The position numbers were made by a program, and so were the translations under genes. A stretch of DNA of 5,301 bases from Methanobacterium sp. (GTDB lineage: Archaea > Methanobacteriota > Methanobacteria > Methanobacteriales > Methanobacteriaceae), in contig JAUNXM010000137.1 in NCBI GenBank assembly GCA_030539815.1, positions 1 through 5,301 of the forward strand, given 5' to 3'. Shown here piece by piece: positions 1-5,125 of this stretch (positions are counted from its first letter, which is position 1; each line of letters begins with the position of its first letter). The notes beneath the pieces were generated by a model. That model saw nothing but the letters and a program-made list of their open reading frames with translations. It did not search any database and had not been told where the DNA came from.

Positions 1-40
1 AGATTTAAATATTAAGATTAAATAGTTAATAGTCAAATCT

Positions 41-76
41 AAAAGAATAAAAAAAGGATTAGGGGGGATTAGCCCC
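41..76 (-). terminator. Probable transcription terminator after gltB2
   Basis: On the minus strand the end of gltB2 reads GGGGCTAATCCCCCC, which can fold into a four-pair G-C hairpin overlapping the TAA stop. T7 follows (55-49) and T4 (44-41). Archaeal termination depends mainly on oligo-T tracts, so the T-rich tract is the stronger evidence and the hairpin is supplementary. The following 40 bases are AT-rich with no gene seen. Confidence 0.6.
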
Positions 77-1568
77 GTATTGGTGCTTCTAGACCTGCCA
101 TCTTTATCCCGGTCATGGCTGATGATTCCACAGTCAGGGCACGCAGATCATCCTTCTCCAGTTTAAGCAAATCGGTGTTACCAGCCTGTTGAGTTAGCAT
201 AACTGCTTCTTCAGTCATGGCTTCAATGTAACGGGCCACTCTTTTACCACATTCTAAGTAATCCAGTCTACGTCGTAGTTGTGGGTTCTGGGTAGCTATT
301 CCCTTACGGCAGGTTCCAGCGTAGCACATTTGACATACCCTGCAGCCAATACTCACCAATGCACTGGTGGCAATATAACATGCATCAGCACCTAAGGCTA
401 TGGCTTTGGCTACATCCGCACCATTTCTTATTCCACCGGCAGCGATGAGACTTACATCTTCCCTCAGGTTGATGTGTTTAAGTGCCTCATCTGCTTCCAC
501 TATAGCTGCTATGGTGGGCACGCCACTGTGTTCGGTGACCACATCTGGTCCGGCTCCAGTTCCTCCCTGCATACCATCCACTACTATGGCATCGGCACCG
601 GCTTTGGCAGCAATTTTAACATCATCACTGACACGTCCACTGGTAAATTTCACCATGATTGGCACTTTCCAGTCAGTAATCTCCCGGAGCTGGCTGATCT
701 TCATGGAAAGGTCTTCAGGTCCCACAATATCCATGTGCCTGGCCGGGCTCAGGGCATCGGTACCTTCGGGTATCATCCTGATCTTGGAGACCTCGGCGGT
801 GACCTTCTCTCCCAGAAGATGACCTCCCATACCCGACTTGGCCCCCTGGCCAATTTTAATCTCCACTGCATCTGAATTATTCAAGTATTCGGCGCTGACT
901 CCAAAACGACCAGAAGCATACTGGGCGATGAGTTTATTGGCATACTTACGTTCTTCCGGAAGCATTCCGCCTTCACCGGTGTTGGTGGCAGTTCCAGCCA
1001 GGGTGGCCCCCATAGCCAGGGCGATCTTGGCTTCCTTGGAGAGTGCTCCGAAACTCATGGCAGCGATCATTATTGGTGTATCTATAACCAGTGGATTTTC
1101 AGCGTAACGATTTCCTAAAACTACTCGAGTGTTGCAGGGTTCCCTGTACTTATCAATGGGTGGCCTGGATACTTGGGCTGGTACAATTACCAGATCATCA
1201 AAGGTGGGTAGGGGTCTGATGGCTCCACATCCCCGGACTTTATAGGATCCTTCAGTGGATTTACGGTTGATTTCTACCAGATCGTTAAAGCTCCACACAT
1301 TTCGTATGTCTTCAGGAGTGGCACTAACTTCAATGGCATTGTTAGGACACATCTCCTCACAGATACGGCAGCCCACACATTTTTCATGGTGCAGTGGAAA
1401 TGGCTCGTCATCCACTATCTCGTAAACTCCGTGGGGGCAGTTGTTGTAACAGGAGTAACAGTTCTGACACAGGCTCTCATCCCGGTTGTCACATAGATAC
1501 CAGCAGCAACCAGGACGGTCGAAGTTTCTCTTGCAAAGTTCCTGATTTCTCTCTATTTTAAAAGGCAT
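69..1568 (-). CDS. gltB2: Archaeal glutamate synthase, FMN/synthase subunit with N-terminal ferredoxin domain
   Basis: This is the catalytic synthase part of glutamate synthase. On a TIM-barrel FMN site it reduces the imine formed from 2-oxoglutarate and ammonia to glutamate. Seen in the 499-residue protein: an N-terminal 2x[4Fe-4S] ferredoxin module with Cys34/37/40/44 and Cys64/67/70/74, then the FMN domain from about residue 150. Recognisable GltS signatures are AMSFGALS (170-177), GMGGHLLGEKV (246-256), SPARHMDIVGPEDLS (274-288), VKFTSGR (306-312), GGTGAGP (335-341), GGIRNGADV (378-386) and the cluster motif Cys409-X5-Cys415-X4-Cys420 followed by GIATQ, the usual [3Fe-4S] ligand pattern. 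The ATG is placed by a GAAGGAGGT site (1584-1576) seven bases upstream. It is the last gene of the operon and abuts the frhB-like gene. Cys12, 21, 22, 26 and 412 are additional cysteines. The glutaminase and GXGXG domains of bacterial GltB are encoded separately here. Cytoplasmic, with no signal peptide seen. Confidence 0.95.
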   Translation of the reverse strand: MPFKIERNQELCKRNFDRPGCCWYLCDNRDESLCQNCYSCYNNCPHGVYEIVDDEPFPLHHEKCVGCRICEEMCPNNAIEVSATPEDIRNVWSFNDLVEINRKSTEGSYKVRGCGAIRPLPTFDDLVIVPAQVSRPPIDKYREPCNTRVVLGNRYAENPLVIDTPIMIAAMSFGALSKEAKIALAMGATLAGTATNTGEGGMLPEERKYANKLIAQYASGRFGVSAEYLNNSDAVEIKIGQGAKSGMGGHLLGEKVTAEVSKIRMIPEGTDALSPARHMDIVGPEDLSMKISQLREITDWKVPIMVKFTSGRVSDDVKIAAKAGADAIVVDGMQGGTGAGPDVVTEHSGVPTIAAIVEADEALKHINLREDVSLIAAGGIRNGADVAKAIALGADACYIATSALVSIGCRVCQMCYAGTCRKGIATQNPQLRRRLDYLECGKRVARYIEAMTEEAVMLTQQAGNTDLLKLEKDDLRALTVESSAMTGIKMAGLEAPIRG

Positions 1569-2672
1569 CTAAGATACCTCCTTCTTAGAATCTTCATAAT
1601 TTTTTTTAAGCACTTTGAAAACTGGGGCAGCAGAATATTTGGTACCAGCAGCTTTTTTCACATCTTCAGCACTTGAAGTTAGAATTGCTTCTGGCTTCCA
1701 GGGATTTTCATCCATTTTATCCACTACAATAACTTCGTCAGTTATTTTCTCATCTAGAATATAGCTTAAAATGGCAGTTGCCACTCCCCCGTCCTGACCA
1801 TCCGAATTTTCTGCGCGGGCAGATACTATCTTCAGGTAGTCTCCCAGTGGTTTTTGATCAAGGTCCCGGTGCAGGACTTGCTGGGAGAGGTAAGTACGGG
1901 GACAGGCCACGTAACATAGATTACATTCTGGGGGGCAGGTTCCCTTTAGTTGTGGTTTGCGGTCTTCGATGGATATTATATTCTCTGGACACACATAATA
2001 ACAGGCTCCACAGAGCACACAACTACCCACATCCACCACATCTGCTTTTAAATCGTTAAACTGGCAAGATATGACTTCTTCCCTGAATTCTGCATCGTTA
2101 ATGTACCTTCGGTAGAGCACTGGCCTGGCCACGGATTCTCTCTTTTTAATCTCTTCCTTGTTTTCTTTCTTCTTCTTATTAGCTAATTTCTCTAATAAAC
2201 TGATACTAGATTGTTTTATGGGTTTAATTTCAATGTAACCTTCTGATTCAGCTTTTAGTAATGTTTTAAGTCCTTTTTCTGTTCTGGCAATTACTGTGGA
2301 CCATCCGGGGGCTGATCCCACTGATCCCACTGACAAGTCGGCTAGTTCTGATGTGTAATCCATACATACTTGGCAATTTTTCCTCATACATACTTTGGCC
2401 TTGGATAGTGGAACTTTAAACACATCCCCATCATTAAGATAGGCCCATAAATGTCCTTTCTCCACTCTAAATTGATTTATATCATCCATTTCTATGTTTT
2501 CATTTTTGAGGAACTCTTTCAAGTAACTGTGGGAGAAGTTTTCCATACAGAAGAGTCCTAACTTGAAATCCACTGGAGAATCTCCCAGGATCTCCGGGTA
2601 GTGCTCCATTTTTGCGGTGGCAATGATATGGCAGGGAGTTCCTACCAGGGTAACACTTTCCTTTTTAGTCAT
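1569..2672 (-). CDS. FrhB-like iron-sulfur flavoprotein with permuted domain order (putative F420-linked electron-input subunit of glutamate synthase)
   Basis: The likely role is to oxidise reduced F420 (or ferredoxin) and pass electrons to the FMN subunit encoded next to it; this is inferred from family and context. Of 367 residues, 1-180 resemble the C-terminal half of FrhB: VGTPCH (10-15), GLFCMENF (39-46), Cys95/100/103, ADLSVGSVGS (111-120), GWSTVIART (123-131). A lysine/glutamate-rich linker follows (about 165-180). Residues 210-260 are a 2x[4Fe-4S] ferredoxin module with Cys218/221/224/228 and Cys246/250/253/257. Residues 278-360 resemble the N-terminal half of FrhB: LKIVSAR (280-286), QDGGVATAIL (293-302), NPWKPE (323-328), AAGTKYSAAP (341-350). 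In FrhB the 'DGG...AAGTKY' part precedes 'TPC...GWSTV', so this chain is rotated. The start is an ATG sharing its A with the gltB3 TAA, with AGAGGAGGG (2687-2679) as ribosome binding site. The C-terminal codons contain the gltB2 ribosome binding site. The reading frame is intact, so it does not look like a pseudogene. Confidence 0.88.
   Translation of the reverse strand: MTKKESVTLVGTPCHIIATAKMEHYPEILGDSPVDFKLGLFCMENFSHSYLKEFLKNENIEMDDINQFRVEKGHLWAYLNDGDVFKVPLSKAKVCMRKNCQVCMDYTSELADLSVGSVGSAPGWSTVIARTEKGLKTLLKAESEGYIEIKPIKQSSISLLEKLANKKKKENKEEIKKRESVARPVLYRRYINDAEFREEVISCQFNDLKADVVDVGSCVLCGACYYVCPENIISIEDRKPQLKGTCPPECNLCYVACPRTYLSQQVLHRDLDQKPLGDYLKIVSARAENSDGQDGGVATAILSYILDEKITDEVIVVDKMDENPWKPEAILTSSAEDVKKAAGTKYSAAPVFKVLKKNYEDSKKEVS
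1576..1584 (-). promoter_or_regulatory. Ribosome binding site of gltB2 inside the frhB-like gene
   Basis: GAAGGAGGT on the minus strand lies seven bases before the gltB2 ATG and within the last codons of the frhB-like gene, whose stop TAG abuts that ATG. This supports both the chosen gltB2 start and translational coupling of the two electron-transfer proteins. Confidence 0.85.
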
Positions 2673-3364
2673 TATTTTCCCTCCTCTGATTCCTGGCCGT
2701 AAAATGGTCGGGCACTGCGTGGCACAATTTTACGGAAGCTCTGGAATTTCTCTTCTTCCAAGTGGAAGTTGTAACTTTCCAGGAGTTCCTTTAATTCATT
2801 AATTTCTTCTTCTCCTAACTCATCTATTTTAGCGTTTTTACCCAGGCTTTTAATCTCACCACCCACATAGATAGTTCCCCTAATTATGGATTCACCAGCA
2901 TCATCGGAAATATCTCCTAAAATAATCATACGGCCGCCCATCATGAACAGGCCGCTCATGAATCCTGAGTTTCCCCCAACAATGATTGTTCCGTTTTTCA
3001 TGATTTCCCCGGTACGGGAACCCACGTCTTTACGTACCACCACGGTACCTCCGTATATTCCCTGTCCCACTCCGTCTCCAGCGGATCCATCAATGACTAC
3101 CTCTCCTTCAGTCATGTTATCTCCAGGGAACCAACCAGCGTTTCCATTTATATGCACTTTGGCTCCGTGTATCATAGTACCGGCAAAATAACCGGCTGAA
3201 CCATCAATCACTACCTCAGCGGATTCTGTGAGTCCTGCTACCATGTAATGCATTGCATTGGGGTTTTCAATAATAATGCGGTCAGTATCCTTGGCAGCCT
3301 TTTTAATAGTTCGGTTGAGTTCCCGGGGGGTTATGTTTTGAGCGTTAATTTTAAATTCCTTCAT
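2672..3364 (-). CDS. gltB3: Archaeal glutamate synthase GXGXG (beta-helix) subunit
   Basis: This 230-residue protein corresponds to the C-terminal GXGXG right-handed beta-helix domain of bacterial GltB, which holds the glutaminase and synthase domains together around the ammonia tunnel. It has no catalytic residues of its own in the family. Seen: a run of about six glycine-rich turns spaced 18-22 residues apart between 45 and 170, for example GSAGYFAG (55-62), GNAGWFPG (74-81), GSAGDGVGQG (93-102), VGSRTGE (114-120), GGNSGFMSG (130-138) and DDAGESI (154-160). FwdC (formylmethanofuran dehydrogenase subunit C) shares this fold and is a common misannotation; the operon decides in favour of GltB3. 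Residues 178-230 form a charged, Glu/Lys-rich tail beyond the helix. The ATG lies 12 nt after the gltB1 stop, with a GAGG ribosome binding site overlapping that TGA. Confidence 0.92.
   Translation of the reverse strand: MKEFKINAQNITPRELNRTIKKAAKDTDRIIIENPNAMHYMVAGLTESAEVVIDGSAGYFAGTMIHGAKVHINGNAGWFPGDNMTEGEVVIDGSAGDGVGQGIYGGTVVVRKDVGSRTGEIMKNGTIIVGGNSGFMSGLFMMGGRMIILGDISDDAGESIIRGTIYVGGEIKSLGKNAKIDELGEEEINELKELLESYNFHLEEEKFQSFRKIVPRSARPFYGQESEEGK
2679..2687 (-). promoter_or_regulatory. Ribosome binding site of the frhB-like gene, with TAATG stop-start
   Basis: AGAGGAGGG on the minus strand precedes the ATG by six bases. The ATG shares its first base with the TAA stop of gltB3. The site matters because it supports initiation exactly at the VGTPC segment, so the permuted protein really begins there. 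Confidence 0.85.
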
Positions 3365-3376
3365 TTTTCCACGTCC

Positions 3377-4294
3377 TCATATAGTGTAAGCACGGCTTTC
3401 TCCAGGAGATATCTGTTCAATATCTGAAGTGTCCATAACTTCTCTTAAAGCCACTTCTTCTGATGCAACAGCAAAAACTTCGTCATTTTCAGCCATAACG
3501 CCGGGTCTGAGGCCAAGCTGGTCCTTGGCAATTCCCACCCCGTTGGGAGTGCCTACAATATAGGAGAAAGGACCATCCATGTCCTTCACTGATTGTTCCA
3601 GAGCCTCTTCTAAACTGTAATTCTGGGATAATTTATCAGCTATGTAGTGTACTATACACTCCGTATCATTGTTGGTTTCGAAGATGTGTCCTTTACGTTC
3701 TAAGGGGTCCCTGATTTTCCAGTAATTGGTAATCTGTCCATTGTGAACCACGGTGATGTCCGGTATGATGTAACTCTGGAAAGGGTGGGCGTGGTAGCGG
3801 TCCACTATGCTTTCAGTGGAGAAACGGGTGTGGCCAATAGCATGGGTCCCTATTTTATCTTCAGTATTGTATCGGGCTGCGATATCCTTTACCAGTCCTA
3901 CATCTTTAATCATTTCGAATGAGTGGGCTCCATTTAGGACAATCACATCATCAATTTTATCTACGTCCATGATCAATGGTTTAAGTTGTGAAAATGATTC
4001 TAAAACTACTTTACAGCGGTATATGATGTAATTTTCTACTGAGGGAATGATTTCTTCACTTTCAATCGGGAAAGCTGTGTCAACTTTGGTTTTAACTTCA
4101 TCTAAGAGTCCAGGTTTTTCTTTAACCTCAATGTTTAACAGATATTCATGTTCTCTCAGACCTAGACCACCATACAGGGCAAATCCTGCCGAATCTGGTC
4201 CTCGGTGCTGTAGAGCGTCAAGCATGCGGGTCATGAATCGTCCTACTGGGTGAAGATCATTATCTTTAAATACCACTCCTGCTATTCCACACAA
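3377..4294 (-). CDS. gltB1: Archaeal glutamate synthase glutaminase subunit (class II amidotransferase), TTG start
   Basis: This is the glutaminase of the split glutamate synthase, hydrolysing glutamine to glutamate and ammonia for the synthase subunit. The 305-residue protein begins M-C-G-I-A-G, so Cys2 becomes the N-terminal nucleophile after methionine removal. Other class II (Ntn) landmarks are QHRGPDSAG (29-37), GHTRFST (154-160, Arg157), HNGQITN (184-190, oxyanion-hole Asn185/Gly186), NNDTE (208-212) and DQLGLRPG (258-265). The start codon is TTG: only it places cysteine at position 2, and TAAAGGAGGT (4310-4301) sits six bases upstream. About 115 residues separate the RGPDSAG and GHTRFST motifs, an insertion longer than I expect in PurF. 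There is no phosphoribosyltransferase domain, so it is not PurF, and no sugar isomerase domain, so it is not GlmS. It overlaps pdxT by 13 nt in a different frame. Confidence 0.93.
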   Translation of the reverse strand: MCGIAGVVFKDNDLHPVGRFMTRMLDALQHRGPDSAGFALYGGLGLREHEYLLNIEVKEKPGLLDEVKTKVDTAFPIESEEIIPSVENYIIYRCKVVLESFSQLKPLIMDVDKIDDVIVLNGAHSFEMIKDVGLVKDIAARYNTEDKIGTHAIGHTRFSTESIVDRYHAHPFQSYIIPDITVVHNGQITNYWKIRDPLERKGHIFETNNDTECIVHYIADKLSQNYSLEEALEQSVKDMDGPFSYIVGTPNGVGIAKDQLGLRPGVMAENDEVFAVASEEVALREVMDTSDIEQISPGESRAYTI

Positions 4295-4866
4295 TTTAAA
4301 ACCTCCTTTAAGAAATATTCATGAATTCGAGTATCATTTGTGAGTTCTGGATGAAATGCAGTGGCTAAATGGTGTTCATACGCCACAGCAATTATTTTAC
4401 CATGAATTTGTCCCACTTCAACTGCTCCATCCCCCACATCATAGGCATAGGGGGCTCTAATAAAAACACCAGGGTATGGTGTTTTCAGAGTATTTATGTT
4501 TAAATCAGCTTCAAATGACAATTTTTGCCTCCCAAAACCGTTCCTTTTAACTTTCATAGGTATCAACCCCAACAATGGTTGGTCGTAGTCGGTTTCCTGA
4601 CCTAACAAAACCATTCCTGCACAGGTGCCCAGAACCGGGATCTGGTTTTCTTTGATGATGTTGTCAATGCTATTTTCCTTTATTAGTCTCCCAATTACAG
4701 TGCTTTCCCCTCCAGAGATGATAATCCCGTCGCATTCTGTCACCTCTGAGGATGTTTTAACCTTTAAAACTTCTGCATTAAGGTTTATTTTATTAACTGC
4801 ATTTTTTACCATCATTTGGTGTTCGGAAACGTCTCCTTGCAAGTCTAAAATACCTATTTTTATCAT
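4282..4866 (-). CDS. pdxT: Pyridoxal 5'-phosphate synthase glutaminase subunit PdxT
   Basis: PdxT hydrolyses glutamine and channels ammonia to the PdxS synthase, which makes pyridoxal 5'-phosphate from a pentose phosphate and glyceraldehyde 3-phosphate. The 194-residue length is normal for the family. Class I (triad) glutaminase residues are visible: Cys82 in GTCAG (80-84), and His172 and Glu174 in FHPEL (171-175). PdxT-specific marks are GILDLQGDVSEH (5-16), GGESTVIGRLI (52-62), RNGFGRQ (108-114) and GVFIRAP (133-139), which separate it from HisH and GuaA-type amidotransferases. The ATG is preceded by only a weak AAAGG ribosome binding site. No pdxS is in the window; a PdxS elsewhere in the genome is expected. 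It is the first gene of the operon, and its last codons carry the ribosome binding site and TTG start of gltB1, so its translation probably feeds into that of the glutamate synthase genes. Confidence 0.94.
   Translation of the reverse strand: MIKIGILDLQGDVSEHQMMVKNAVNKINLNAEVLKVKTSSEVTECDGIIISGGESTVIGRLIKENSIDNIIKENQIPVLGTCAGMVLLGQETDYDQPLLGLIPMKVKRNGFGRQKLSFEADLNINTLKTPYPGVFIRAPYAYDVGDGAVEVGQIHGKIIAVAYEHHLATAFHPELTNDTRIHEYFLKEVLNCVE
4301..4310 (-). promoter_or_regulatory. Ribosome binding site deciding the TTG start of gltB1
   Basis: The sequence TAAAGGAGGT on the minus strand lies six bases before TTG and inside the reading frame of pdxT (codons for Leu-Lys-Glu-Val). It is a near-perfect complement to the archaeal 16S rRNA 3' end. 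Together with the cysteine codon directly after TTG it fixes the gltB1 start, which an ATG-only search would miss. Confidence 0.88.
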
Positions 4867-4927
4867 GTTGGTGCCTTTTAGTTTTAGATTATTTTGTTGT
4901 TGAGCGAGTTATATTTGCTCAGCATAG

Positions 4928-4936
4928 AATATAAAG
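4928..4936 (-). promoter_or_regulatory. Candidate TATA box of the pdxT-gltB operon
   Basis: The minus strand reads CTTTATATT, close to the methanogen TATA consensus TTTATATA, and sits just downstream of the candidate NrpR operator. At usual archaeal spacing transcription would begin near 4906-4909, giving a leader of about 40 bases. An alternative weaker TATA-like stretch (TTTTAAAAATA, about 4964-4976) would place the start near the operator itself. I cannot choose between them from sequence alone. Confidence 0.5.
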
Positions 4937-4939
4937 TTA

Positions 4940-4957
4940 CCGGAAGTAGTGTTCCGA
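4940..4957. promoter_or_regulatory. Candidate NrpR operator (GGAA-N6-TTCC)
   Basis: The plus strand reads CCGGAAGTAGTGTTCCGA. It contains GGAA (4942-4945), a six-base spacer and TTCC (4952-4955), and the dyad extends one more base pair on each side (CGGAA/TTCCG). GGAA-N6-TTCC is the known operator form of NrpR, the 2-oxoglutarate-responsive nitrogen repressor of methanogens studied in Methanococcus maripaludis. It lies six bases upstream of a TATA-like box and about 75 bases before pdxT, so bound repressor could block TBP/TFB. The function is inferred from motif, position and the nitrogen-assimilation genes downstream. Confidence 0.68.
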
Positions 4958-5049
4958 TAAGGCGTATTTTTAAAATAAATTTCTTAATTAAACAACTTAT
5001 GTGTACAATGTTTAAAAAATATGGGTAAAATTAACTATAACTGAACATT

Positions 5050-5063
5050 CATATAAATATTTC
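5050..5063 (-). promoter_or_regulatory. Second TATA/BRE-like element further upstream
   Basis: The minus strand reads GAAATATTTATATG, which matches the AAANNTTTATATA pattern of methanogen BRE plus TATA better than the proximal box does. It would start transcription near 5028 and give a leader of about 160 bases for pdxT. The same AT-rich stretch reads ATATAAAT on the plus strand, so direction is uncertain. Confidence 0.35.
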
Positions 5064-5083
5064 TACTGGGGGGATGCTTTATC

Positions 5084-5125
5084 AATTAACCTGTAAATTG
5101 GAAAAAAACATGAATTAACCTGTAA
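5084..5125. repeat. 13-bp direct repeat pair AATTAACCTGTAA
   Basis: Two exact copies of AATTAACCTGTAA lie at 5084-5096 and 5113-5125, 29 bases apart start to start, or close to three helical turns. They are in the non-coding region upstream of the operon. The phasing would suit a regulator binding the same DNA face twice, but no known operator is recognised. Confidence 0.6.

Larger units (their letters stand above)
69..4866 (-). other. Five-gene operon: pdxT-gltB1-gltB3-frhB-like-gltB2
   Basis: All five genes lie on the minus strand with almost no spacing. pdxT and gltB1 overlap by 13 nt, gltB1 and gltB3 are separated by 12 nt, gltB3 and the frhB-like gene share one base in TAATG, and the frhB-like stop TAG directly abuts the gltB2 ATG. 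Strong Shine-Dalgarno sequences for genes 2, 4 and 5 lie inside the end of the preceding gene. I infer one transcript with translational coupling, starting from a promoter upstream of pdxT and ending in the T-rich tract after gltB2. The set matches the split glutamate synthase cluster known from hydrogenotrophic methanogens. No GltD-like NAD(P)H subunit is present. Confidence 0.9.

Noticed and set aside
1..40. Inverted repeat AGATTT...AAATCT downstream of gltB2
   Set aside because: Six AT-rich pairs around a 28-base gap are expected by chance in such AT-rich DNA.
56..72. Direct repeat GGATTAG-GGG-GGATTAG at the gltB2 stop
   Set aside because: It is short, partly coding and low-complexity; most likely incidental to the terminator region.
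400..1107. Plus-strand open frames opposite gltB2
   Set aside because: They overlap the strongly supported gltB2 with its cluster and FMN motifs, show no recognisable domains, and read as compositional shadows of the real frame.
1569..2672. Frameshifted or rearranged pseudogene
   Set aside because: The frame is uninterrupted, all ferredoxin cysteines are present, and both gene boundaries are finely coupled to neighbours with good ribosome binding sites.
2886..3191. Plus-strand open frame rich in Pro, Thr and Ser opposite gltB3
   Set aside because: Its composition is the reverse complement of glycine-rich GXGXG repeats, and no independent start signal or domain is seen.
2672..3364. Formylmethanofuran dehydrogenase subunit C (FwdC)
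   Set aside because: The glycine-rich beta-helix is shared, but no other fwd/fmd gene is nearby and the operon is complete for a split glutamate synthase.
3377..4294. PurF (amidophosphoribosyltransferase) as identity of the glutaminase gene
   Set aside because: The N-terminal glutaminase motifs are shared, but the protein ends at 305 residues with no phosphoribosyltransferase domain, and the neighbours are glutamate synthase genes.
4625..4903. Plus-strand open frame with hydrophobic stretches opposite pdxT
   Set aside because: It is antisense to a clear PdxT with its complete catalytic triad; the hydrophobic runs are a by-product of the opposite strand.
5074..5118. Possible 14-codon plus-strand peptide after GGGGGG
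   Set aside because: The G run is directly against the ATG, too close for a ribosome binding site, and the frame is too short to support without comparative data.
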